This document shows, in pieces, positions 1 to 6,545 of a stretch of DNA of 6,555 nucleotides (within the stretch, counting starts at the first letter, position 1; each line of letters begins with the position of its first letter). Source of the stretch: an uncultured Clostridia bacterium (GTDB taxonomy: Bacteria; Bacillota; Clostridia; Christensenellales; Borkfalkiaceae); assembly GCA_905235815.1 (NCBI GenBank), contig CAJOMT010000074.1, positions 6,584-13,138 of the forward strand. The letters run 5' to 3'. The translations under genes and the position numbers were made by a program. The notes below the pieces were generated by a model, which was given only the letters and a program-made list of their open reading frames with translations, made no database searches and had not been told where the DNA came from.

Positions 1-519
1 TTAAAGGCGATAGAGGAATCGAAGAAAGTGAAATTGTCCGATTTCATATTTGCTCTGGGCATACCGGGCGTAGGAAAAAAGACTGCGAAGGATTTAGCGA
101 AAAAATTTGAAAATATCGAAGATTTTTACAGTTTAAAGATTGAAGACCTTATCGAAATCGAATTTATAGGCGAAATAATGGCTCGGGATATTTACGACTT
201 TTTCCATAACGAAAACAATATCGAAGAAATAAACGGCTTGTTAAGGGCAGGAGTTGTAATCGGGAAAGAGAATTCGGAGAACTCTATAGGCGGCAGTTTT
301 TACGGCGAAAAGGTGGTTTTGACGGGAACGCTCTCGTCATATACACGCAGCGAGGCAGGGAAACTCATAGAGGAGCGAGGCGGAGAAGTGATGAGTTCGG
401 TATCGAAAGTTACGCTCGTAATTGCAGGCGAGGCGGCGGGCAGTAAACTTGACAAGGCAAAGAAACTCGGAATAAAAATTATAGGCGAAGACGAGTTCAA
501 AATGCTGTTAACTACTTGA
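1..519 (+). CDS. ligA: NAD-dependent DNA ligase LigA, C-terminal part (5' end outside window)
   Basis: LigA seals nicks in double-stranded DNA using NAD+ as cofactor, joining Okazaki fragments and completing repair in the cytoplasm. Only the last 172 codons are present. The frame is open from base 1, so the GTG at 28 is an internal codon and not a start. The visible part opens with the family-typical 'AIEESKK' (visible residues 3-9). Helix-hairpin-helix DNA-binding segments follow, ALGIPGVGKKTA (18-29) and IGEIMA (56-61). A BRCT domain covers about 100-172, with YGEKVVLTGTL, the 'GSKLDKA' signature and a final acidic-hydrophobic 'EDEFKMLL'. The NTase catalytic lysine, OB fold and zinc finger would lie upstream. 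The protein ends with TGA at 517-519, which sits inside the putative -35 box of the next transcription unit. The call is firm because HhH and BRCT occur together with LigA-specific spacing. Confidence 0.96.
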   Translation, partial: LKAIEESKKVKLSDFIFALGIPGVGKKTAKDLAKKFENIEDFYSLKIEDLIEIEFIGEIMARDIYDFFHNENNIEEINGLLRAGVVIGKENSENSIGGSFYGEKVVLTGTLSSYTRSEAGKLIEERGGEVMSSVSKVTLVIAGEAAGSKLDKAKKLGIKIIGEDEFKMLLTT

Positions 520-544
520 TATTTTTTTCTGATTGTGTTAAAAT
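516..544 (+). promoter_or_regulatory. Putative sigma-A promoter with extended -10, upstream of yicC
   Basis: TTGATA (516-521, -35, one mismatch to TTGACA) is separated by exactly 17 nt from TAAAAT (539-544, -10, one mismatch to TATAAT). A TG at 536-537 gives the extended -10 form TGnTAAAAT. The spacer begins with an A followed by seven T residues. The -35 box contains the ligA stop codon TGA. A start site about 7 nt after the -10 would fall near 550-552, directly on the yicC ribosome binding site. This is the best promoter-like sequence I see in the window and probably drives the yicC-to-rsmB unit. It was found by eye and not scored statistically. Confidence 0.7.
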
Positions 545-550
545 AGCAAA

Positions 551-555
551 GAGGT
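551..555 (+). promoter_or_regulatory. Ribosome binding site that fixes the yicC start
   Basis: GAGGT lies 8 nt before the ATG at 564. The same frame stays open upstream to a TTG at 516, but that codon is inside the promoter -35 box and has no Shine-Dalgarno sequence at a proper distance. ATG 564 is therefore the supported start. A second in-frame ATG at 573 would begin exactly at MTGYG but is 17 nt from this site. Confidence 0.75.
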
Positions 556-563
556 ACGATAGA

Positions 564-1439
564 ATGCAGAGTATGACCGGTTACGGCAAAGCCGAATACT
601 CGGAAAACGGAATCACGCTTACCGTGGAGATAAGGACGGTAAACAATAGGTTTTTGGACTTGATTCCTAAATATCCGAGGGCGTTTAATTCTCTTGACGA
701 CGCAATAAGGAAATGCGTACAAGCGAAGATAAATAGAGGCAGAGCCGAACTTTTTATAAATTATTTCAGTTCGGTAGACAGCGGCAAGACTATCTCGATA
801 GATATGGGGCTTGCCGAGCAATACGTAAATGCGGCAGCCAAACTGAGCAAAGAGTTTAATTTGCCCAATGATTATACGGTAAATTCGCTGATGCGCTCAT
901 CGGACGTTATCACCGAAAAGGTTACCGACGATTCGTCCGACGAGTTAAAAGAAATTTTATTATCCACATTAAACAAGGCGCTCGATAATCTCAATGCGAT
1001 GAGGAGCGTAGAGGGCGAAAAGTTAAAGGCTGACATACTCGATCGGTGTAAAACTGTGGAGACGCTTGTCTTTGAGATAGAAAAGAGAGCGCCCAAGTTA
1101 AAAGAGGAGTATGAACAGAAATTAAAAGAGAGAATGGCGGAAATTCTCGGCGACGTAAGATACGACGAGACGAGACTTCTGCAAGAGGTTGCCATTTTTG
1201 CGGACAGAACGAATATAGACGAAGAGATAACGAGGTTAAAGAGTCATATATCTCAACTCAGACAAATAGTTGACGGTGAAGTAGACGTTGGGAAAAAACT
1301 TGATTTTTTAATGCAGGAATTTAACAGAGAATCCAATACTATTTGTTCGAAGTCCAACGATATAGAGATAACGAAATATGCGCTTGCCCTTAAAAACGAA
1401 ATCGAAAAGATGCGTGAGCAAGTACAAAATATAAATTGA
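564..1439 (+). CDS. yicC: YicC/YloC family endoribonuclease
   Basis: YicC/YloC proteins are cytoplasmic endoribonucleases implicated in RNA decay. The product is 291 aa from ATG 564, the usual family length. The N-terminal YicC_N domain opens with MQSMTGYGKAE (1-11), then the conserved 'EIRTVNNRFLDL' block and an 'RGRAEL' element near residue 60. The C-terminal DUF1732 domain carries the strongly conserved 'ADRTNIDEEITRLKSH' and 'LDFLMQEFNRESNTI' blocks, then SKSNDIEITK, and ends on the family-typical 'MREQVQNI'. The middle of the protein is rich in Glu and Lys and probably forms long helices. The gene follows ligA with its own promoter-like sequence and is 25 nt from rpoZ. In B. subtilis remA and gmk separate yloC from rpoZ; here both are absent. 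The family call is very secure; the RNA targets cannot be told. Confidence 0.96.
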   Translation: MQSMTGYGKAEYSENGITLTVEIRTVNNRFLDLIPKYPRAFNSLDDAIRKCVQAKINRGRAELFINYFSSVDSGKTISIDMGLAEQYVNAAAKLSKEFNLPNDYTVNSLMRSSDVITEKVTDDSSDELKEILLSTLNKALDNLNAMRSVEGEKLKADILDRCKTVETLVFEIEKRAPKLKEEYEQKLKERMAEILGDVRYDETRLLQEVAIFADRTNIDEEITRLKSHISQLRQIVDGEVDVGKKLDFLMQEFNRESNTICSKSNDIEITKYALALKNEIEKMREQVQNIN

Positions 1440-1464
1440 TAAAAGAGTCAAAAGGAGTATAGAA

Positions 1465-1668
1465 ATGATAAATGATCCGGCTATCGATGATTTAGCGGAA
1501 AAAGTAGGTTCAAAATATGCCCTTTGCGTAGTTGCGTCCAAGAGGGCGAGGCAGATTATAGACCATGCGCAAAGTCAAGGTCTTACGGAATTACCGGGAA
1601 AGGTAAAGCCGTTAAGTGAAGCGGCTATCGAGATTGAAGACGGCAGAGTAACTGTATCCAAATATTAA
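1465..1668 (+). CDS. rpoZ: DNA-directed RNA polymerase omega subunit
   Basis: Omega is the small RNA polymerase subunit that wraps the C-terminal tail of beta' and helps core enzyme assembly. The product is 67 aa, a length typical of Bacillota omega. The family pattern is visible: N-terminal 'PAIDDLAEKV' (5-14), then 'SKYALCVVASKRARQI' (16-31), the signature helix with the A-(S/A)-KRARQ motif, and a C-terminal 'PLSEAAIEIEDGRV' (49-62) matching the usual Ala-Leu-Glu-Glu-Ile element. The start ATG is preceded by AAGGAGT (1452-1458, spacing about 7 nt), the best Shine-Dalgarno sequence in the window. It is 25 nt after yicC with no terminator between, so it is probably co-transcribed. The gene between yicC and rpoZ in many Bacillota, gmk, is missing. 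Confidence 0.95.
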   Translation: MINDPAIDDLAEKVGSKYALCVVASKRARQIIDHAQSQGLTELPGKVKPLSEAAIEIEDGRVTVSKY

Positions 1669-1725
1669 GTATAAGGATTATCTTAACGGGAGGAATACTC
1701 TCGGGTAACGGAGATTCAAAAGAAA
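1669..1725 (+). other. Intergenic segment rpoZ-priA with orphan Shine-Dalgarno and small hairpin
   Basis: This 57-nt stretch is the largest non-coding gap in the window. It contains GGGAGG (1688-1693), a strong Shine-Dalgarno-like string with no ATG, GTG or TTG at usable spacing and 32 nt short of the priA ATG. GGGAG (1688-1692) can pair with CTCTC (1698-1702) around a GAATA loop, giving a 5-bp stem with one G-U pair. No T-run follows, so this is not an intrinsic terminator. A second, weaker GGAG at 1710-1713 is the likely priA ribosome binding site. B. subtilis has coaBC at this place. Confidence 0.5.
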
Positions 1726-3924
1726 ATGTATGCCGAAGTTATAGTCGATATTGCGCATAGTGACGTCGATAAAGTATTCGATTACAAAATAACGGAAGAT
1801 AAAATTACTCTCGGCAGTCGTGTTGAAATACCCTTCGGCAATCGGCTTGCCGAAGGATTTGTTATACGCACAAAAAGCGATTCTTCATTGCCTTCGGACA
1901 AGGTAAAGAGTATTATTCGCCCATTAGACGAATTTCCCGCAATTACCGAAAATCATTTGAAGTTAGCGGCGCAAATAAGGGACGAATTCCATATTCCGTT
2001 TGCGCTCGCATTGAGACTATTTATTCCTGCCGAACTTCGGGGCGGAAGAGTAAAGGAACGCAAGGTTTCGTGGGCGTCTTTGGCAGAAGACATCTCTGTC
2101 TCCGAAATGCTCTCGTCGCTTAGGAAAGGTTCTTCGGCACAGGAAGAAATTATAGAATATTTATCTCACGAGGGCAAAGTCAGACGTGCCGAATTGACAG
2201 AAAAATTCGGCAATAGTGCCGTAAAATCCCTTCAAAGCAAGGGCTTTTTGATTGTTACGGAAGAAACGTCGGAAAGGGTTCCTTATAGAGAACTCGAAGC
2301 GCATGCAAACGAAGTTGTACTAACTTCCGAGCAAGACGAGGCGCTAAAAGGCATACAAAATACCGAAAAAAAGGTAAGTTTACTTTTCGGCGTTACCGGT
2401 AGCGGTAAAACGGAAGTATATATGCGGCTTATCAGCGGCGTATTAAAAGAGGGTAAAACCGCAATAATGTTGGTCCCCGAAATTGCGCTTACGCCGCAGA
2501 TGCTTTCAAGGCTTCGTGCGAGGTTCGGCTCAAACGTTTCCATTCTTCACAGCGGACTTTCGGCAGGTGAAAGATATGACGAATGGCTGAGGTTAAGACG
2601 AGGCGAGGCTAAAATTGCGATCGGGGCGAGGAGTGCGGTCTTTGCGCCTCTCGACGATTTGGGACTTATAATAATAGACGAAGAACACGACGGAAGTTAT
2701 GAGGCGGAAACTGCGCCGAGATATAAAACTATCGATATTGCCTTAAAATTATCCGAATTGTACGGCGCTAAAATAGTTTTGGGCAGCGCTACTCCGTCGA
2801 TAGATACATACCGCCGAGCGATAGACGGCGAGTACTATTTGGCAAAACTTAAAAACAGAGTGAATGGCAAGACTCTTCCGGAGTTTATCGTAACGGATAT
2901 GCGAAAAGAAGTCAGAAACGGAAACGAGAGTATTTTTTCTTCGGATTTAAAAGAGGAATTAAAAAACTGTCTTGACGCCGGAAATCAAGCGATTCTGTTT
3001 TTAAACAGGAGAGGTTATTCTTCGCAAGTTATATGTCGCGATTGCGGTTTTGTTCCGAAGTGTTTGAATTGCGACGTCTCCTTAAACTATCATAGGGATA
3101 CCGACACACTCAAATGTCATTATTGTAACGCTCAATATAAAATGATACGGGCGTGTACGGAGTGCGGTTCCGTGAATTTGAGTTATTCGGGAATCGGCAC
3201 TCAAAAAATCACGTACGACCTTCAAAAACTTTTTCCGAGAGCAAGAATACTCCGAATGGATAACGATACGACGCATAATAAAGAGGGGCATTTCAAAATA
3301 CTCAGAGAATTTTCGGAGAAAAAAGCGGATATTTTAGTCGGCACGCAAATGGTGGCAAAGGGCCATGATTTTCCGCTGGTTACGCTCGTAGGTATATTAG
3401 ATGCGGATATGAGTTTGTATTTTTCGGATTATAGAAGCGGAGAGCGTACTTTTCAGCTGATAACCCAAGTCGCCGGCAGAAGCGGACGAGCGGATAGAGG
3501 CGGCAAAGTGGTACTTCAGACTTATAATCCGCAAAACGAAGTTTTAAGATATGCGCTCGCCTATGATTACGAAGGGTTTTTCGAGCGTGAGAATGCGCTA
3601 AGGCGTTCAACGGGGTTTCCGCCGTATTCGCTTATATTGCGGATAATGGTCGAATCCGAAGACGACGGGGCGGCGATGGAAGGTTTAAAGTCGGTTTATA
3701 CTTCCGTCAAAGAAATATACGAGAACAATAAAGAGAATTTCTTGTTTTTCAATAAGATGAGAAGTCCTTTAAAGAGAATAAAGAACAAGTATCGCTATCA
3801 GGTACTGATGAGGCTTGTCGGCGATTACGATAGGATAAAGGACGAAATATATGAGAGAAGTTTGGCTGAAAAAACGGCGAAAATCCTTGTATATATCGAA
3901 GAAAATCCAAGCAATTTAAGTTGA
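1726..3924 (+). CDS. priA: Primosomal protein N' (replication restart helicase PriA)
   Basis: PriA recognises stalled replication forks and D-loops, unwinds with 3'-5' polarity and reloads the replicative helicase. The product is 732 aa, normal for the family. The 3'-DNA-binding domain (about 1-100) has FDYKI and VEIPFGNR; a winged-helix segment follows (about 135-180). The helicase lobes carry Walker A GVTGSGKT (222-229), Walker B DEEH (318-321), GSATPS (353-358), VGTQMVAKGHDFP (538-550) and QVAGRSGR (581-588). Eight zinc-binding cysteines are intact: C437, C440, C446, C449, C464, C467, C477 and C480. The C-terminal domain starts near FPPYS (631-635). The only unusual part is the tail, ILVYIEENP, where the family normally reads close to DVDP. 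The start is ATG 1726, since the frame has an upstream stop at 1684 and no other ATG, GTG or TTG between. Its GGAG (1710-1713) is rather far away, at 12 nt. Confidence 0.98.
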   Translation: MYAEVIVDIAHSDVDKVFDYKITEDKITLGSRVEIPFGNRLAEGFVIRTKSDSSLPSDKVKSIIRPLDEFPAITENHLKLAAQIRDEFHIPFALALRLFIPAELRGGRVKERKVSWASLAEDISVSEMLSSLRKGSSAQEEIIEYLSHEGKVRRAELTEKFGNSAVKSLQSKGFLIVTEETSERVPYRELEAHANEVVLTSEQDEALKGIQNTEKKVSLLFGVTGSGKTEVYMRLISGVLKEGKTAIMLVPEIALTPQMLSRLRARFGSNVSILHSGLSAGERYDEWLRLRRGEAKIAIGARSAVFAPLDDLGLIIIDEEHDGSYEAETAPRYKTIDIALKLSELYGAKIVLGSATPSIDTYRRAIDGEYYLAKLKNRVNGKTLPEFIVTDMRKEVRNGNESIFSSDLKEELKNCLDAGNQAILFLNRRGYSSQVICRDCGFVPKCLNCDVSLNYHRDTDTLKCHYCNAQYKMIRACTECGSVNLSYSGIGTQKITYDLQKLFPRARILRMDNDTTHNKEGHFKILREFSEKKADILVGTQMVAKGHDFPLVTLVGILDADMSLYFSDYRSGERTFQLITQVAGRSGRADRGGKVVLQTYNPQNEVLRYALAYDYEGFFERENALRRSTGFPPYSLILRIMVESEDDGAAMEGLKSVYTSVKEIYENNKENFLFFNKMRSPLKRIKNKYRYQVLMRLVGDYDRIKDEIYERSLAEKTAKILVYIEENPSNLS

Positions 3925-3931
3925 GGTTAAG

Positions 3932-4384
3932 ATGGCTGTTTTAAACATTTTGCAAACGGGCGACGAAACGCTGAGAAAGGTGAGCGAACCCGTCGATTCT
4001 TTCGATTTGAATCTCGCAAATCTTTTAAACGATATGAGAGAAACTTTAAAAGACGCCAAGGGCGCAGGGCTTGCCGCCGTGCAAGTAGGCGTATTAAAGC
4101 GTGTATTTATCGTTGACGTTGAAGACGGATATTATGAATTTATCAATCCGAAAATTCTCGGCACGTCCGGTTCGCAGTACGGCGCCGAGGGCTGTTTGTC
4201 TGTAAAAGGAAAGTGGGGAGACGTTAAGCGCCCCAAAAAAGTTACGGTTTTAGCCAAGGATAGATACGGTAAAGAATTTAAAGTCGTCGCCAAAGATTTT
4301 TTTGCGAAAGCGATTTGCCACGAGTACGACCATTTGGACGGAATTTTATATACGGATAAGGCGGATAATTTAAGGGACGAATAA
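3932..4384 (+). CDS. def: Peptide deformylase
   Basis: Peptide deformylase removes the formyl group from the N-terminal methionine of nascent proteins using a metal ion (usually Fe2+). The product is 150 aa, the compact bacterial form. All three catalytic motifs are present: GAGLAAVQ (44-51), EGCLS (86-90, metal ligand C88) and HEYDH (130-134, metal ligands H130 and H134, catalytic E131), followed by LDG. Cysteine 129 stands just before the third motif, where glutamine is common in model PDFs; this does not touch a ligand. The start is 7 nt after priA, and its GAGG (3923-3926) overlaps the priA stop, so translation of the two is probably coupled. The last base of the TAA is the first base of fmt. 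Def and Fmt act on the same formyl group at opposite ends of the initiation cycle. Confidence 0.98.
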   Translation: MAVLNILQTGDETLRKVSEPVDSFDLNLANLLNDMRETLKDAKGAGLAAVQVGVLKRVFIVDVEDGYYEFINPKILGTSGSQYGAEGCLSVKGKWGDVKRPKKVTVLAKDRYGKEFKVVAKDFFAKAICHEYDHLDGILYTDKADNLRDE

Positions 4385-5304
4385 TGAAGATAATTTATCT
4401 CGGCACACCGGAATTTGCCGTAAAACCGCTTGAAAGCTTAATAAAATCAAAACATGAAGTGGTGGCAGTCGTAACGCAGCCCGACAGACCTGTCGGCAGA
4501 AAAGGTATCATAACGCCTCCACCCGTAAAAGTGGTAGCGGAAAAAAACAATATACCCGTCTATCAATTCGAGAAGATCCGCACTGACGGTATCGAATCTC
4601 TTAAATCTTTGAATGCAGACGCAATGGTTACTTGCGCTTACGGGCAGATACTTTCCGAAGAAGTACTGAATATTTGCCCGTACGGAGTGTATAATATACA
4701 CGCTTCGCTGCTGCCGAAATATAGAGGCGCTGCGCCAATACAGTATGCGATTATCTGCGGCGAAAAGACGACGGGTATAACTTTTATGAAAACCGACGTC
4801 GGTTTGGACACGGGGGATATAGTAAAACAATACCCATTAGACATTTTGCCTGACGAAACTTTCGGGGCTTTATCCGAAAGACTATCTATGCTGGGCGCCG
4901 AAAAAGTAGCGGAAGTAATGACTGAAATCGAAACGGGTAACGCTTGTCCGGTTAAGCAAAACGACGAATTTATGTCAGTCGTAAAAACAATAAAAAATGA
5001 AGATTGTATAATAGATTTTGCGAGAAATTCCGAAGCGGTTAAGAACCTTATAAACGGGTTAAGCCCTGCGCCTTGTGCCTATACTTTTTTAAATGGTAAG
5101 CGGTATAAATTTTACAATGCGTCTTTAAGCGACGGATCGGGCAATGCAGGCGAAGTAATTTGCGCAGATAAAAAACTTATATTAGCTTGCGGCGAGGGCG
5201 CCGTTGAAATACGTTCTTTACAAGAGGAGGGCGGAAAGGTAATGGACGCTAAATCGTTTTTGCTCGGTAGGAAACTCAAAGTCGGAGATGTTTTTAAGGT
5301 TTAA
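4384..5304 (+). CDS. fmt: Methionyl-tRNA formyltransferase
   Basis: Fmt transfers a formyl group from 10-formyltetrahydrofolate to Met-tRNA(fMet), making the initiator tRNA. The product is 306 aa, close to the family norm (about 310-315). The N-terminal Rossmann-type formyltransferase domain begins MKIIYLGTPEFA (1-12) and has TQPDRPVGR (31-39). Catalytic residues fit N104 and H106 in NIHASLLPKYRGAAPIQ (104-120) and D142 in LDTGD (141-145), matching the N-H-D triad of E. coli Fmt. The C-terminal OB-fold-like tRNA-binding domain occupies about 205-306. Two tryptophan positions common in the family, after 'ID' near 212 and in the 'NPWP'-like loop near 229, are Phe and Ala here. The start overlaps the def stop by 1 nt (TAATG), with AAGGGA at 4372-4377 as its ribosome binding site. 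Confidence 0.98.
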   Translation: MKIIYLGTPEFAVKPLESLIKSKHEVVAVVTQPDRPVGRKGIITPPPVKVVAEKNNIPVYQFEKIRTDGIESLKSLNADAMVTCAYGQILSEEVLNICPYGVYNIHASLLPKYRGAAPIQYAIICGEKTTGITFMKTDVGLDTGDIVKQYPLDILPDETFGALSERLSMLGAEKVAEVMTEIETGNACPVKQNDEFMSVVKTIKNEDCIIDFARNSEAVKNLINGLSPAPCAYTFLNGKRYKFYNASLSDGSGNAGEVICADKKLILACGEGAVEIRSLQEEGGKVMDAKSFLLGRKLKVGDVFKV

Positions 5305-6545
5305 TGCTTAACGTTTTTTATGACAGTTACAATATTTTGACAAAGGTATACGGCGGAGCATATTTAAAGCAGGCATTGAACGATACCGTAATCGAGGAGA
5401 AAAACAGAGCGCAGACGGAGAAGATTTGTTACGGAGTTTTGGATAAGGACGTAACGCTCGAATACTGTATATCGTATCTTTGCGAAAAAAGGCCGAAGTC
5501 TGCGATAAGAATTTTGCTGAAAATATCTATGTACTGCATAAAATATTTGGGTAACGCCCCGTATGCGGTTGTAGATAATTGCGTAGAACTTGCCAAAAAA
5601 CTCGGCAAAGGCGGTGCGGCAGGATTCGTAAACGCTTTTTTGAGGAAATTTTCTAAAGAAGATATACCGATGCCGACTGATAAAATTAAAAATTATTCGG
5701 TAACGTATTCTTATCCCGAGTTTGCCGTAAAAATGCTTATAGAGGATTACGGAGAAGAAAGGGCGGTAGAGATAATGAAAGCGGATACGGAGAGGACTAC
5801 GCTTAGGTTCAATGTTTCCGTTAGCGGCTTTGATTATCTGACTGAAAGGAATTGTCAATTTGAGGAGACGCCTTTCAAAAATACATATATCGTAAAGAAT
5901 TTCAAGAGAAATTCCGACTATGACAAGGGCATGTATACCTTTCAATCTGTCGGTAGCGCAGCTATCTGCGACTTGGTGGGTAGCGGCGAAAACTTGCTCG
6001 ACGCTTGCGCTGCGCCAGGCGGAAAGAGCGTTAATTTGTCCGATAAGTTCAGTAGTGTAACGTCGTTCGATGTTCACCCGCATAGAGTTCGGCTTATAGA
6101 AGAATATGCGAGAAGAATGGGTAAGGAGAACATTACTGCGGTTTTAGCCGATTCTTCGGTATTTAATGAGGAATATAGGGAGCGTTTCGACGTGGTTTTG
6201 GCGGACGTACCTTGTAGCGGATACGGCGTTATAAAAGATAACCCCGATATAAAACTCAGAAGAACGAAAGAAAATATCGAAGAACTCTGTATAAATCAAT
6301 ACGCTATACTCGATAACGTCGCTTCGTACGTCAAGAAAGGCGGTTATCTGTGCTATTCGACGTGTTCGGTTTTTGCGGTTGAGAACGTCGATATTTGCAA
6401 AAAATTTCTGAAAAATCATAGTGATTTTGAAGAAGTAAAATGTACGAGTAAACTTGAACATTTGCGTACCGAAATAGGTTTGCAGTTTTTACCGAACTTA
6501 TCTCTCGGCGCAGGTTTTTATTTTTGTAAATTTAAGAAATTATGA
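5304..6545 (+). CDS. rsmB: 16S rRNA (cytosine(967)-C(5))-methyltransferase RsmB
   Basis: RsmB uses S-adenosylmethionine to make m5C at position 967 (E. coli numbering) of 16S rRNA. The product is 413 aa, slightly shorter than E. coli RsmB. An N-terminal NusB-like helical domain (about 1-125) includes PYAVVDNCVELAKKLG and GFVNAFLRK, typical of this family. The methyltransferase domain shows the SAM-binding loop DACAAPGGKS (233-242), motif IV DVPCSG (301-306, C304, product release) and motif VI YSTCS (351-355, nucleophile C354). NPDIKLRR (313-320) follows the family, except that a usual Trp is Leu. The C-terminus, GAGFYFCKFKK, matches the usual DGFF..k element with Ala for Asp. The start overlaps the fmt stop by 1 nt (TAATG), with AAGGT at 5296-5300 as a close ribosome binding site. 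It overlaps the next start by 4 nt (ATGA). Confidence 0.96.
   Translation: MLNVFYDSYNILTKVYGGAYLKQALNDTVIEEKNRAQTEKICYGVLDKDVTLEYCISYLCEKRPKSAIRILLKISMYCIKYLGNAPYAVVDNCVELAKKLGKGGAAGFVNAFLRKFSKEDIPMPTDKIKNYSVTYSYPEFAVKMLIEDYGEERAVEIMKADTERTTLRFNVSVSGFDYLTERNCQFEETPFKNTYIVKNFKRNSDYDKGMYTFQSVGSAAICDLVGSGENLLDACAAPGGKSVNLSDKFSSVTSFDVHPHRVRLIEEYARRMGKENITAVLADSSVFNEEYRERFDVVLADVPCSGYGVIKDNPDIKLRRTKENIEELCINQYAILDNVASYVKKGGYLCYSTCSVFAVENVDICKKFLKNHSDFEEVKCTSKLEHLRTEIGLQFLPNLSLGAGFYFCKFKKL

Noticed and set aside
521..530. T-rich run after ligA as a possible ligA terminator
   Set aside because: No GC-rich hairpin precedes the seven T residues. The run fits better as the spacer of the yicC promoter.
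516..563. Upstream TTG start giving yicC 16 extra residues
   Set aside because: The extension lies in the promoter hexamers and lacks a Shine-Dalgarno sequence. The family normally begins close to the MTGYG motif, and GAGGT sits correctly before ATG 564.
300..821. Antisense open frame of 173 codons across the ligA-yicC junction
   Set aside because: It overlaps two well-supported sense genes and the promoter between them, and shows no family motif.
1670..1675. TATAAG as a -10 box for an internal promoter before priA
   Set aside because: There is no acceptable -35 hexamer 16-18 nt upstream, and AT-rich hexamers of this kind are expected by chance here.
5294..5319. Terminator-like TTAAG/CTTAA stem followed by six T residues around the rsmB start
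   Set aside because: The stem is only 5 bp with one G-C pair, too weak for an intrinsic terminator. It also lies across an overlapping fmt-rsmB junction where termination would make no sense. It might slightly mask the rsmB ribosome binding site, but I cannot support that.
5364..6083. Long antisense open frame of 239 codons inside rsmB
   Set aside because: It lies entirely opposite a secure rsmB gene. Its translation is a featureless, Arg- and aromatic-rich product with no recognisable domain, and it arises from the codon pattern of the sense gene.
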